Shown: in pieces, positions 1-8,787 of the stretch
How positions within the stretch are numbered: position 1 is the first letter of the stretch
Layout of the letters: the number at the start of each line of letters is the position of its first letter
NCBI GenBank assembly: GCA_045568115.1
Contig: JBJLBO010000005.1
Coordinates: 486,980 to 550,979 of the forward strand
Length of the DNA stretch: 64,000 nucleotides
Direction of reading: 5' to 3'
Source: MGIIb-O1 sp002457595
GTDB lineage: Archaea; Thermoplasmatota; Poseidoniia; Poseidoniales; Thalassarchaeaceae
The notes under the pieces: model-generated
Seen by the model: only the letters and a program-made list of their open reading frames with translations
What the model was told of the DNA's origin: nothing
The model's database searches: none
Position numbers and translations under genes: made by a program

Positions 1-1123
1 CCCATTCCTCATCCATCTTGCTTGCATCAACATCCAGTTTTGATTTGTCATCGTCATCAGGCCAAAGCATGTTAGCAACGAAGCGAAGCGACTCCCGCTC
101 TGGACGTAGTGTTTGGCGAACCTGCCACCAAGCATCTATTGGGATTCTTCCTGTAAGTCGCCAAACCCTATTTGTAGCGCGAACTGGTTTCAATCGCTTG
201 GCCTCAGACTCAACAGCGGGAACTCGACCCCAGCCGCACAATGCGGCTTGCTCAAAACGAGATTTGCCAGCATGTTCCTCTGCTCTCTCAATGATTCTAG
301 GCAAATCGAAGTTATCGATATTGTACCCAGTAATGAAATCAGGGTCTTCATCACGAACCAAGCGTGTCAAACCCTCGAGAATATCCTTTTCATCACCTCT
401 AAATTCATGCTCAGTGCGTTGATTTCCCCTCTCAATTACCGCAGCTGCACAAAGTATAGTATTGTGTTTAATACTCGTTTCCAAATCAAAAGAAAAAGTG
501 ACAAAAGGAGCAGGGAAGGGTTCGGTTTGGCTAAGATCTTCAAGCGAACAAGCGATAACCATGTCACAGGGATATAATCCAGATCCACCGAAACTACGAA
601 TCCTTTCAGCAGCCTCAACGCGCCCTCCCTCAAATGTGGATCGGAATTCTTCAGGTGCCCTATCTCCAGCCCACATTACTTCGCCTGATGCAATAATGTG
701 AGGACCAAGGTCTAAATCGAGTAAAAGGCGGTGAACAAACAGGATATCGGCACTAGAAATTGACCAATCACTCTCCAATCTTTTCCTAAGATTTCTAATT
801 CTATATGGTTGATTAACCTCTACTTTCCAGTGAGGTTTAACCCCTAACTCAGTCCATTTTTCAACTGGTTCGCCGATTGAGATGACCTCATCCATTTGAC
901 GAATAAATTCTAGATTTTCACTAACTCCCACAGCAGTTCCGGGTCTTCCTGACGGTGAAATTTCGAGATACGGATGTAATCCTTCAACTAGTAAAACAAC
1001 CGAATGCCCATCACGAGCGCGACACCATAACTCAACTGTAGTTCGTGGCGGTGTACTCTCAACCGCCTGATAGGAACCAGAGACAATACACATCTCACCT
1101 TCCCAGCGCATGACGATACCCAT
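1..1123 (-). CDS. polB: DNA polymerase family B, N-terminal part (3' end beyond window)
   Basis: Replicative family B DNA polymerase, cut by the left edge, so only the N-terminal and exonuclease domains are visible. Translating the minus strand from ATG at 1123 gives an open frame to base 1. Exonuclease motif I (FDLET, about residues 212-216) and motif II (GYNIDNFDLP, about 266-275) hold the metal-binding acidic residues of the 3'-5' proofreading site. The N-terminal 200 residues match the expected position of the OB-like N-terminal domain. GTG at 1126 and ATG at 1111 are alternative starts. It is divergent from ilvE with a very short gap. The polymerase palm motifs are outside the window and could not be checked. 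Confidence 0.9.
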   Translation of the reverse strand, partial: MGIVMRWEGEMCIVSGSYQAVESTPPRTTVELWCRARDGHSVVLLVEGLHPYLEISPSGRPGTAVGVSENLEFIRQMDEVISIGEPVEKWTELGVKPHWKVEVNQPYRIRNLRKRLESDWSISSADILFVHRLLLDLDLGPHIIASGEVMWAGDRAPEEFRSTFEGGRVEAAERIRSFGGSGLYPCDMVIACSLEDLSQTEPFPAPFVTFSFDLETSIKHNTILCAAAVIERGNQRTEHEFRGDEKDILEGLTRLVRDEDPDFITGYNIDNFDLPRIIERAEEHAGKSRFEQAALCGWGRVPAVESEAKRLKPVRATNRVWRLTGRIPIDAWWQVRQTLRPERESLRFVANMLWPDDDDKSKLDVDASKMDEEW

Positions 1124-1248
1124 CACAGCGTGGGACTGTCTGCAATCAACCCTTGTGCGAACGTTCGGAACAGGGTTTTGAGTCTGTTTGGCCGGAATTG
1201 TTGAAAGCCGTGTGCGCTCCCTCTATCACAATAGGGGTTGCGTGGTTG

Positions 1249-2271
1249 TTGGAAGATGTTGAGCCAGCCATTGATTGGGACAGTTTGACATTCAGTTTCA
1301 CGAAGACGGATCGTATGTACTACGTCACCTGTAAATTAGGTGAAGAATGGGAACCTGGAGTCATGCAAGATTTCCAAGACCTAGTCATGTCACCTGCTGC
1401 TGGTGTAATCAATTATGGTCAAGGATTGTTTGAAGGAATGAAAGCACGGCGAGCCCCCGATGGTAGGATACTTCTATTCAGACCAGAACTAAATGCTCGA
1501 CGTTCAGCAGATGGTTGTCGAAGATTAGGAATGCCTCCAGTTAGTGAAGAAATGTTTCTTGATGCGGTGTACGAAGTAGTCCGACAGAATGAGAGATGGG
1601 TTCCTCCAAATGGCCGTGGTGAATTGTATGTCCGGCCCCTCATATTTGGCAGTGGAGAAATTCTTGGTGTTGCTCCTGCCCCTGAATACACCTTCCTCGT
1701 TTACGCAGTTCCTGTTGGACCGTACTTCAAAGGTGGATTGAACCCCATTTCACTCAAAGTTTCAGATGAATTTCATCGAGCTGCACCGGGTGGTTCAGGT
1801 GGAGTCAAAGCAATTGGAAATTATGCACCGGGTATGATGCCCTCAAAGAAAGCGAAAGCAGAAGGTTATGCCGAAATTATCTATCTAGATGCTGTAGAAC
1901 ATCGATATGTCGAAGAAGTTGGAGCAGCCAACTTCTTCTGCGTCAAGGATAATGTTCTCTATACTCCCGAATTAACCGGCACAATTCTGCCTGGAATAAC
2001 CAGACTTTCAACCATTGAACTAGCCCGTTCATTGGGTTACGAGGTTCATGAAACAAAAGTTGACATCGAATTTGCTATGCAGGCCGATGAAGCATTCTGC
2101 GCAGGTACTGCTGCCGTGATTTCACCTATTGGTAAGATTGAGCAGAGTGGAAAAGTGGCAGAATATTGTGAAGGTGAAATAGGCCCAATAACTCGCCAAT
2201 TGTACGATGCTCTGACCGCTATCCAAGAAGGACGTGCAGAGGATCCATTCGGCTGGACGCCTTCGGTCTGA
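1249..2271 (+). CDS. ilvE: Branched-chain amino acid aminotransferase
   Basis: PLP-dependent fold-type IV aminotransferase that interconverts branched-chain 2-oxo acids and Leu/Ile/Val. The segment GGVKAIGNYAPG holds the Schiff-base lysine, and EVGAANFFCVKD plus the later GTAAVISPIG are the typical PLP phosphate and cofactor-cup motifs. NYGQGLFEGMKA near the N-terminus is also family-typical. The frame stays open upstream to TTG at 1153, but homologues start a few residues before the IDWDSL-like motif, so TTG 1249 (or 1246) is preferred; GTG 1210 is another option. A class IV relative occurs at 30018, but that one sits with pabB. Confidence 0.93.
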   Translation: MEDVEPAIDWDSLTFSFTKTDRMYYVTCKLGEEWEPGVMQDFQDLVMSPAAGVINYGQGLFEGMKARRAPDGRILLFRPELNARRSADGCRRLGMPPVSEEMFLDAVYEVVRQNERWVPPNGRGELYVRPLIFGSGEILGVAPAPEYTFLVYAVPVGPYFKGGLNPISLKVSDEFHRAAPGGSGGVKAIGNYAPGMMPSKKAKAEGYAEIIYLDAVEHRYVEEVGAANFFCVKDNVLYTPELTGTILPGITRLSTIELARSLGYEVHETKVDIEFAMQADEAFCAGTAAVISPIGKIEQSGKVAEYCEGEIGPITRQLYDALTAIQEGRAEDPFGWTPSV

Positions 2272-2322
2272 GAATCGTCTTTATTGACTCTAAACAGTTC
2301 CTACAATAGTCAACATTGAAGG

Positions 2323-2901
2323 GTGACTGCTCAAGCAACAAGCATGGTTGTCCAGTCTGTTCTAGATGATTGGATAGAGGTCAAGGAAATTCCCACATTA
2401 GAAGAGCAAGCCCGCGAGGTAATTGCTACAATGAGAAGTATTCAGGAATTGGCAATGTTGCCTGTGAATGAATTAGAAAAAATTCCATTGGGAAGATTAA
2501 GAAAAAACGCAAATCGATTGCATGCAGTTTGCCGTTACAAGAAAGGCGTGCGTAAGAAAAATGCACTGAGTCCGAATGATGTAAGATGCATAGACGTACA
2601 TCCTGAGTCTTTGACAAAAGAATGGACAAGATACACCAAATTTTTGTTATTCCACGAATATCTTCACGCGTTAGGATTCTCAAAACATAACCGAGAATTC
2701 CGGCAGATGGAATCGCTATGGCCTGACAGAGAAGCACAGGAAATGGGTTCAGATTTTGCTGAACACCTACGGAAAAGATCGGCTAAGTGGATTTGGAAAT
2801 GTCCTTCTTGTGAAATTGAACACCTACGTGCTAGGCGTAGTAATGGACGCTACCGATGTAGGAATTGCAAACTTATTCTAAAGGACATTGAAAATCAGTG
2901 A
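2323..2901 (+). CDS. SprT-like zinc metalloprotease family protein
   Basis: Soluble 192-residue protein of the SprT/Spartan-like metallopeptidase group. The zinc-protease motif HEYLH lies at residues 111-115 with a further candidate ligand H122. A C-terminal zinc ribbon is formed by Cys160, Cys163, Cys179 and Cys182, as in SprT-like proteins. The start is GTG at 2323; ATG at 2344 would give a slightly shorter protein. The substrate is unknown; in the wider family the proteases act on DNA-protein crosslinks, which is only an inference here. A perfect palindrome (2903-2920) follows the stop codon directly. Confidence 0.8.
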   Translation: MTAQATSMVVQSVLDDWIEVKEIPTLEEQAREVIATMRSIQELAMLPVNELEKIPLGRLRKNANRLHAVCRYKKGVRKKNALSPNDVRCIDVHPESLTKEWTRYTKFLLFHEYLHALGFSKHNREFRQMESLWPDREAQEMGSDFAEHLRKRSAKWIWKCPSCEIEHLRARRSNGRYRCRNCKLILKDIENQ

Positions 2902-2902
2902 A

Positions 2903-2920
2903 TCAGAGGGTACCCTCTGA
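2903..2920. repeat. Perfect 18-bp palindrome after the SprT-like gene
   Basis: TCAGAGGGTACCCTCTGA is fully self-complementary and lies directly after the stop at 2901 and 27 bases before the GIY-YIG start. It could form a cruciform or bind a dimeric protein. A related 18-nt inverted repeat with the same TCAGA/TCTGA ends lies at 3748-3765, on the other side of the GIY-YIG gene. No T-run follows, so a simple terminator is not evident. Confidence 0.6.
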
Positions 2921-2946
2921 CTCGTATGTGAGACAAAGGGCCCCCT

Positions 2947-3721
2947 ATGATTCAAGGTACACGACACCATCCGTTCAACATGGCTCGGATGACGGACGAC
3001 ATCCCAATCGAGGTAGCCGAGCAACTGGGTCACTATGTCTATCTCTATATCGATCCAAGAAACGATTCGATTCAATACATCGGGAAGGGTGTAGGAAGTA
3101 GAGCTCTTTCCCATCTTTCCGATGACAGTGATTCCGAGAAAGTTGTCTGGATTAACGAACTCAAGAATCAGGGCCTATCACCTCGAATTGAAATCGCTCC
3201 GCTACAATCTTCGAGATAGTGCCGAGGCGCTCGCAGTTGAGTCTGCTGCTATCGACTTGATTGGAGTAAAGAATCTGAAAAATGTGGTTCGTGGCCATAA
3301 AGCAGATCAGTTTGGTCGGATGAATATCAATGAAATCCGTTCAAGACTGGCTTCTGAAGATGCTGAAATTAATGATCCTGTTATTCTTGTGAGAATTAAT
3401 CGAACTTTCAAATCCGGAATGGATGATGATGACGTGTATGAAATTACTAGAGGGGTATGGAAGATGGGAGAGAGGAGAAATGGGGCGAAATACGCCATGG
3501 CCGTTTACAGGGGAATTGTAAGAGGTGTTTTCAGCATAGAAAAGTGGCATCCTGCAGGCTCTACAAAATACAATTGGAGAAAGGATGTATTCGATAATCC
3601 AGATAGATGGGAGTTCACTGGAAATGTGGCAAATCAGAAAATTCTTGACAAGTATATTTTCACTCGAGTACAATCATACCTTGGCAAATCTCAGAATTCA
3701 ATAATTTACGTTAATTGTTAA
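2947..3721 (+). pseudogene. GIY-YIG (LEM-3-like) nuclease-domain protein, frameshifted
   Basis: Two overlapping frames together encode one GIY-YIG protein of the LEM-3-like type. The first frame (2947-3219) carries the GIY part, HYVYLYIDPRN, and the YIGKG part. The second frame resumes with LRYNLRDSAEAL, contains ESAAIDLIG (the usual catalytic Glu region), and continues through RGVWKMG, YRGIVRGVF and WHPAGS to a natural stop at 3721. Removing one base near G3196 would join them as ...RIEILRYNLRD.... The downstream frame looks intact, so this is either a recent lesion or a sequencing/assembly error. No obvious slippery heptamer is present. Starts at 2980 or 2989 are also possible. Related inverted repeats flank the gene. 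Confidence 0.75.
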
Positions 3722-3747
3722 AATCAATGGTCTTTCAGTGAGCCGAA

Positions 3748-3765
3748 TCAGACCCTACCGTCTGA
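3748..3765. repeat. Inverted repeat related to the palindrome at 2903
   Basis: TCAGAC-CCTACC-GTCTGA forms a 6-bp stem with a 6-base loop between the convergent GIY-YIG and mscS genes. It shares its ends and length with the palindrome at 2903-2920, and both are preceded by TCAGTGA and AATCAGA-type bases. It may be a bidirectional terminator hairpin or a remnant of an element boundary. Confidence 0.5.
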
Positions 3766-3828
3766 AGCGCGAGATTACCCAGCCGGCTGAATAATCGGCC
3801 GAGCAAGGCCTCAATGGAATCGCACTGC

Positions 3829-4713
3829 CTAAAATCCAAGATCTCCGAGGTCGACGTCACTGTTCATATTGATTCTGACTGGGAAAGCCAACGACACCCC
3901 ACTCTCATCAAATCGTCGAAGAATTTCACCGACAAAGAAGGACTTTGACGGACGCATCTTTCGAGCATTATTGACATAATATCGGATTTCCATGATAACT
4001 TCTTGGTCCCCGAAATCGCGCAGTACAACCTCTGGCGGTTTCGGCGTCTTGCTGATATCAGGATGATTTTCCGCAATATCTATGATGATTTCTTCAGCTT
4101 TCGATACATTAGACCAGGTAGGAATCAGACCCAGCCTAATCCGAACGCGTAATTCCATGTCGGCACTGTGGCTGAAATTTGCTACTGTATCATTGGTCAG
4201 CAATTTGTTGGGAATAGTTAGCATCACCCCATCAGTAGAGCGCACGACCGTGGTACGCAGGCCAATTTCGATAACATCACCCCAACTACTGTAAATGCCA
4301 CCGAGCTTCTTTGGCAAAAGTATGCGCTCGCCTTCTCGGAACGGTCTGTCGACGATGACGAATATACCCGCAATGATATTCTCCATGGTGTCCTGAGCGG
4401 CGAAGGCGACAGCCAGTCCAAGAATTCCCAATGCGGCGACGATGCCGGTCACATTGATGCCCAATTCATTTGCAGCGGTGAGGATTACTAAAGCCCACAT
4501 CAACAGAACGGCGATTCGAAAAATAAAATTTTCAAGGGCTTCGTCGAACTCGGTTTTGTCAAATAATCTGCGCAGATAGCGCTTGGCGATACTGATAAGC
4601 GGAATGCCGATTACGAATATGATCAGTGCCGAAACCGGAGCAGTGGCAAGTATCTCAGTCGCACAGGTATATGTTGGTTCAAAGCTAGTGGGAAGGGCAC
4701 CGAGGCAACTCAT
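3829..4713 (-). CDS. mscS: MscS-family mechanosensitive ion channel
   Basis: Small-conductance mechanosensitive channel that releases solutes on hypo-osmotic shock. There are three predicted membrane segments (about residues 24-42, 64-82 and 87-121). The third holds the Gly/Ala-rich pore helix (VAALGILGLAVAFAAQDTMEN), which is the family hallmark. A beta domain follows (VDRPFREGERI, RTTVVRSTDGVMLTIPN), then an alpha-beta C-terminal domain. At 294 residues it has the size of minimal MscS channels. The start is ATG at 4713, divergent from the small NTF2-like gene at 4834. Confidence 0.93.
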   Translation of the reverse strand: MSCLGALPTSFEPTYTCATEILATAPVSALIIFVIGIPLISIAKRYLRRLFDKTEFDEALENFIFRIAVLLMWALVILTAANELGINVTGIVAALGILGLAVAFAAQDTMENIIAGIFVIVDRPFREGERILLPKKLGGIYSSWGDVIEIGLRTTVVRSTDGVMLTIPNKLLTNDTVANFSHSADMELRVRIRLGLIPTWSNVSKAEEIIIDIAENHPDISKTPKPPEVVLRDFGDQEVIMEIRYYVNNARKMRPSKSFFVGEILRRFDESGVSLAFPVRINMNSDVDLGDLGF

Positions 4714-4833
4714 TGTGAGTCCCCCGGTACAGGCGGCTCAATAGCCTACCCTTCCGATTACGGATGGAAGAGGAAAGCAGCCCCAAGAATTAGACTAGGA
4801 AACTATCAATATCCATCTATTGCACGGAACCTC

Positions 4834-5163
4834 ATGGGAGTTTACGAACTAATGATGAAGGCAATGGAAGAAAGGGATGCGTCGCATTACACAAAGGTAT
4901 TCCACGATGATTACGAATTCGTCCGCCACCAATCTGGGACCACTATGAATAAGACTCAGATGAGCGAGATGATGGTCAGTATGATGGCAAACACAAAAGT
5001 TGTGATTACCGAACCAAGATGTATCTATGAGAACGACGAAATCCTCGTCGAGCACTCAATGATGGATTTTCCTGATGGCACTAGAGAGGCTGTGATGGCG
5101 GTGCACACCAAAAAGGATGGAAAGGTCATTCGAACTGAAACCGGCGCGACTCTAATTCAATGA
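4834..5163 (+). CDS. Small NTF2/SnoaL-like fold protein
   Basis: A 109-residue soluble protein. The pattern of an N-terminal helix (MKAMEERDASHYTKVFHDDYEFVRH) followed by strands ending in VMAVHTKKDGKVIRTETG suggests the NTF2/SnoaL cone fold used by many small enzymes and binding proteins. No catalytic residues can be assigned and the ligand is unknown. ATG start at 4834; the gene stands alone, divergent from mscS and convergent with pantoate kinase. Confidence 0.65.
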   Translation: MGVYELMMKAMEERDASHYTKVFHDDYEFVRHQSGTTMNKTQMSEMMVSMMANTKVVITEPRCIYENDEILVEHSMMDFPDGTREAVMAVHTKKDGKVIRTETGATLIQ

Positions 5164-5198
5164 GAAATTCGGCACTCAGGGCCGTTGTTCGCTGCCGA

Positions 5199-6173
5199 TT
5201 AGGAAATTTTTCCCACTGAAGTTACTAATGCCTGCAGCCCCTCATTCTCTAATTGAGTAATCATCAAATCTAGAGATTCCGCGCTTCCTAATTCACGTGG
5301 TACAATTGCTATGCTTTCACCCAGCATACAAAGTAGAACTGCTACATCGCCCCCCATTCCAACTCTTTGTGCAGCATTTTTCCCTGCCTCAATTAGGCTT
5401 GATCTTGAAGCATCACTGGCTAATTGAGAATCTTTAGAAAATGATTCTGCACATTCAATTAATTCACTCCAGCGCGAAGAGTTCCATACCCCGCCTGAGA
5501 GTATTTTCATTTGTTCAGTTCCTGAATCAGTAATCAATTTCTTCCATTTTTCATTATCAATATATTCTGATGTGTGCCGACCAGGGTTTTCTCTCCAGGC
5601 TAGAACAATCGGAGTAGATTCGAACCATCCTTCTGCAACCCCTGGTCCATTTTCAAGATTAGAACCAGAGTAAGGAGAGCCTGGAATTAGCCTGCGCTCA
5701 ACGCCTCCTGCAGAGAGAGCCGTCACATCACCAAGCCCTGTGGAATTCATTCTCTCTACTCTATGAGCGATTGAATAAGCTCTTCGCAGACTTTCCTCAT
5801 GTGGTTGCCCTATTGCCCGTTGAAAAGCGCAGGCTGCGGCAATAGCACCTGCAGCTGACATCCCAAATCCTTGTGACGGAGGTAGGGTCATTTTGATTGC
5901 AACTTCCCAATTTAATTCAGAAAATTGAGGTATTTCCTGACAAAGTAGGTCAAGTACCTGTTGATACATGATTGAATCACCTTCACCAGACAGAAATCGT
6001 ACATTGAGTGAGTACTCACCTTCTTGACCTCGAGCAATGGCTTCAACACCATCTGCGACACATATTCCGGCACCTAAACTACCCTGAAAATTAGGATCTT
6101 CAGACTGATCATCGACAGTGAACAAAAGTGTCAGGTGTCCGCCACAGGCCCCTCGACCCAAAGCAACGGTCAT
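5199..6173 (-). CDS. Pantoate kinase (archaeal CoA pathway, GHMP family)
   Basis: GHMP-superfamily kinase most like archaeal pantoate kinase, which phosphorylates pantoate on the route to 4'-phosphopantetheine and CoA. The glycine-rich ATP loop PPSQGFGMSAAGAIAAA lies around residues 98-114, followed by AHRVERMNSTGLGDV, which matches the archaeal pantoate kinase signature region, and a C-terminal RVGMGGDVAVLL segment. At 324 residues the length fits. It lies 41 bases downstream of rpoD on the same strand and is probably transcribed with the ribosomal/RNA polymerase block. Other GHMP kinases are possible but less fitting. Confidence 0.8.
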   Translation of the reverse strand: MTVALGRGACGGHLTLLFTVDDQSEDPNFQGSLGAGICVADGVEAIARGQEGEYSLNVRFLSGEGDSIMYQQVLDLLCQEIPQFSELNWEVAIKMTLPPSQGFGMSAAGAIAAACAFQRAIGQPHEESLRRAYSIAHRVERMNSTGLGDVTALSAGGVERRLIPGSPYSGSNLENGPGVAEGWFESTPIVLAWRENPGRHTSEYIDNEKWKKLITDSGTEQMKILSGGVWNSSRWSELIECAESFSKDSQLASDASRSSLIEAGKNAAQRVGMGGDVAVLLCMLGESIAIVPRELGSAESLDLMITQLENEGLQALVTSVGKIS

Positions 6174-6214
6174 GCTATCTCATCCCGGCAACGGTGCAAG
6201 AATACTACGCTTAC

Positions 6215-7204
6215 TCAAAGTGCCGCAGAAAGGTCAACTTTGAGTGACTCAAAATTAGCAGATAGGGCTTCAGCAGCCTTCTTCATAGCAATCTGTGGTC
6301 CCATTGAGCCATCCGTTTCAAAACTAAAGATATATTCATCAGGAACTTCTTCTAGAGTGATTGCTTCCTTGAAAGTAACCTTCTCTTCTGTACCATCACC
6401 TACGTGATAGAGGTCCTTGATTAGAGTCTGAACCTTTTTTATATCTTCGAGTTTGCCATCCTTATTGAAATCCTTAGCATTTATTGTCAGATTAAGATCC
6501 CAGAGAATTTTCGCCTTGGTCTTATTATTCAAAATTGCAATTTGTCGAGGTACGAATGTGACTCCACAAACCGGTGACCACTTTGCGTGTTCGCTACCCC
6601 TACCCATGACAGCGGTTGCGTAAAACTCAACCATCTGGCCTTTGGATAACTTGGTAATTGGTATACTTCGATAACGATCTGGAATCTCTAAACTTTGATC
6701 ACCCAAGAAAACCATGTCACCAGCAGTAACAGTAGTTCCTTCTTCACTTCCAAAGGCCTTGCAAGTGTAAATCATATTACAGCTAGGGCAACCACGATCT
6801 TCTGGAACTAGGTCCTTACAGTTTGGACAGGATTCCTCAAAATGATACTCATCGTGATTTGTAGGGATTGGAATCATTGACAGACGTTGTGCAATCATCT
6901 CGTCCGGTAGCGGACCATTTGTTTCCCAGACAGCATAGTCAACATCCTCTTTTTCCAATTTCTTTCCACAATTGTCACAGCCACTTCCGCCAGAAGATTC
7001 GCGAGCAACTGCAGCAGGGTTCAGATGACTACATGAAAGACATAGATCGAAGGAACCCATTTGGAACCTTACTGTCTCGATAGCCATCTTTGGAGTGTTT
7101 GACATCATAGTACGGCGCAGAGCATTTGCAAAGGCACGATCTGTTCCTTTCAATAATACAACCATTTTCTCTTCGTCTTCTTCGATTACTTCTATTTTCA
7201 CCAT
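6215..7204 (-). CDS. rpoD: DNA-directed RNA polymerase subunit D (Rpo3)
   Basis: Archaeal homologue of bacterial alpha/eukaryotic Rpb3, part of the RNA polymerase assembly platform. RAFANALRRTMMSNTPKMAIE is the conserved dimerisation segment. The frame is open upstream, but ATG 7204 (MVKIEVIEED) is the right start because it leaves an 11-base gap to rps11. Two cysteine clusters stand out: Cys55, 58, 76 and 79 in a roughly 35-residue insertion, and Cys126, 129, 139, 142 and 148 where many archaeal Rpo3 proteins carry an Fe-S domain. Both look like CxxC...CxxC zinc-ribbon pairs. Its position in the uS13-uS4-uS11-Rpo3 order is the standard archaeal arrangement. Confidence 0.96.
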   Translation of the reverse strand: MVKIEVIEEDEEKMVVLLKGTDRAFANALRRTMMSNTPKMAIETVRFQMGSFDLCLSCSHLNPAAVARESSGGSGCDNCGKKLEKEDVDYAVWETNGPLPDEMIAQRLSMIPIPTNHDEYHFEESCPNCKDLVPEDRGCPSCNMIYTCKAFGSEEGTTVTAGDMVFLGDQSLEIPDRYRSIPITKLSKGQMVEFYATAVMGRGSEHAKWSPVCGVTFVPRQIAILNNKTKAKILWDLNLTINAKDFNKDGKLEDIKKVQTLIKDLYHVGDGTEEKVTFKEAITLEEVPDEYIFSFETDGSMGPQIAMKKAAEALSANFESLKVDLSAAL

Positions 7205-7214
7205 TGTAATCACC

Positions 7215-7595
7215 TCAGACCCTACGGCCTCTTCGTCCACCCTTCTTCTTTGTACCATCAGTTGGTATTGGAGTAACATCCTCGATTCGAGTGATGCTCA
7301 TACCAGCACGAGTTAGAGAACGTATCGCTGCAGTTGCGCCAGGCGCACTGTGTGATCCATTTCCTCCAGCTCCTCGATACTTGACAATCACTTGATCGAA
7401 TTCCTTCTCTGTTAGCATCTCTGCGATGCGCTCAGCAGCACGAGTAGCAGCGAATTGACCTCCTGCATCGCTACCCTTCTTGGTTACCATTCCACCAGAG
7501 ACCTTTGCTAATGTTTCAGCACCAGTGAGATCTGTAGCAGTCATCAGCACATTGTTGTAAGTGCTTAGAATGTGTAAAATTGCCTTGTGACCCAT
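7215..7595 (-). CDS. rps11: 30S ribosomal protein uS11
   Basis: Small-subunit platform protein. The sequence is typical throughout: AILHILSTYNNVLMTATDLTG near the start, GQFAATRAAERIA in the middle, and the basic tail RIEDVTPIPTDGTKKKGGRRGRRV. The ATG at 7595 overlaps the uS4 stop as TGATG, which favours translational coupling; GTG 7598 is the only nearby alternative. It lies between uS4 and Rpo3 in the conserved archaeal operon. Confidence 0.97.
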   Translation of the reverse strand: MGHKAILHILSTYNNVLMTATDLTGAETLAKVSGGMVTKKGSDAGGQFAATRAAERIAEMLTEKEFDQVIVKYRGAGGNGSHSAPGATAAIRSLTRAGMSITRIEDVTPIPTDGTKKKGGRRGRRV

Positions 7596-8290
7596 CACTC
7601 ATCAGCTCCTTCTGGAATTGTCTCTTCGACTGTAGGAGCTTCTGCGGCATCTGCCTTAATTTGTTTGACAAAATCGTCACTGTCAGTTGTAGCACGGATG
7701 CCACCAACCTCATCAATTTCCTCTTCTTCATCTGACACGCGTGTCATGCGAAGTTGTTCCATCTCAACACGGAATGGATGGTTTTCATCACCATAAGGTG
7801 AATTCGCGCTATAGTTAAGAGATTCTTCTTCTATGCGCAGGATTTTGTAACCAGGAACTGTCATACGCTGTTGACCAATTGAGATATGACCATGAACAAT
7901 CATATTTCGAGCGGCTCGCATACTAGGAGCTAGGCCACGATAGTAGACTACAGACTGTAGACGACGAGCAAGCATGTGCTCAACGGAAATCTGTAGAACA
8001 TCATCAATGCTTGATCCCTCAGCCAACAATCCTTTGCGATACATTGATTCAACAAGATCACTCTTCTCACGAGCATAGTGACCCTCAGATGAATCAACCC
8101 GTCCTATGAGTTTCATTGCTTGATTTCGGTGACGGCGAAGAGCAGATTTCTCTCGCCAAATTTCTCGCATTCCACCAACCTTCTTCAGGCCGAACTGTTC
8201 TTTGAGTGCATGCTCTTCTTCTATTCGAGCAGCCTTCCAAGGGTGAGCTGGAGTCTGTGTCTTTGGTCGTGCAAATTTTGGATGACCCAT
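7595..8290 (-). CDS. rps4: 30S ribosomal protein uS4
   Basis: Small-subunit body protein. The S4 RNA-binding domain is seen as MLARRLQSVVYYRGLAPSMRAARNMIVHGHISIG, here split only for description, followed by the VPGYKIL segment. The N-terminus MGHPKFARPKTQTP is typical of archaeal uS4. The C-terminal 50 residues are acidic, which extends the protein beyond the usual core. ATG start at 8290; the stop overlaps the rps11 start. Confidence 0.97.
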   Translation of the reverse strand: MGHPKFARPKTQTPAHPWKAARIEEEHALKEQFGLKKVGGMREIWREKSALRRHRNQAMKLIGRVDSSEGHYAREKSDLVESMYRKGLLAEGSSIDDVLQISVEHMLARRLQSVVYYRGLAPSMRAARNMIVHGHISIGQQRMTVPGYKILRIEEESLNYSANSPYGDENHPFRVEMEQLRMTRVSDEEEEIDEVGGIRATTDSDDFVKQIKADAAEAPTVEETIPEGADE

Positions 8291-8300
8291 ATTTCACACC

Positions 8301-8768
8301 TCACTTCTTCCTCTGTACACCAAGTGTACTTCCACTGCGCCCATTACTACGTAGACGCTGACCACGGACCTTGTGGCCACTTCGGTGGCGTATTCCGCGG
8401 TAAGTCTTGATTGAGGCTAAACGAGAAACATCATCCTTACGGGTCAATTTGACCTCTGTTCCAATGATATGTGCATCTTCATTTGACTGCAAATCGCGCT
8501 GACGATTTACAAGCCACCAAGGTACATTTATTGCGTATTCATCTATTGTGCTTCGAATCTTTTCTTGCTCCGCGTCAGTCATATGACCACCGAGTTTGGT
8601 TCCATCGATTCCTGCCATTCGGCAAATCTGTCCAGCCGTTCTCTTTCCGACTCCTGGTATGGAAGTCAGTCCCTGTCCGATTGGGCGGAGACCATCGATG
8701 TCTGAATCTGCAAGCCTTAGGATATAGGAGAAATCATCTCCCAATTCTGCTTCATTTACTTTTGCCAT
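8301..8768 (-). CDS. rps13: 30S ribosomal protein uS13
   Basis: Small-subunit head protein. LRPIGQGLTSIPGVGKRTA and the C-terminal RLASIKTYRGIRHRSGHK followed by RGQRLRSNGRSG are diagnostic for uS13. ATG start at 8768. It is the first ribosomal gene of the block and is preceded by a leader with three perfect short hairpins (8788-8869), which may regulate the operon. Confidence 0.97.
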   Translation of the reverse strand: MAKVNEAELGDDFSYILRLADSDIDGLRPIGQGLTSIPGVGKRTAGQICRMAGIDGTKLGGHMTDAEQEKIRSTIDEYAINVPWWLVNRQRDLQSNEDAHIIGTEVKLTRKDDVSRLASIKTYRGIRHRSGHKVRGQRLRSNGRSGSTLGVQRKK

Positions 8769-8787
8769 AGTACGGTTCCCCCGTGTT

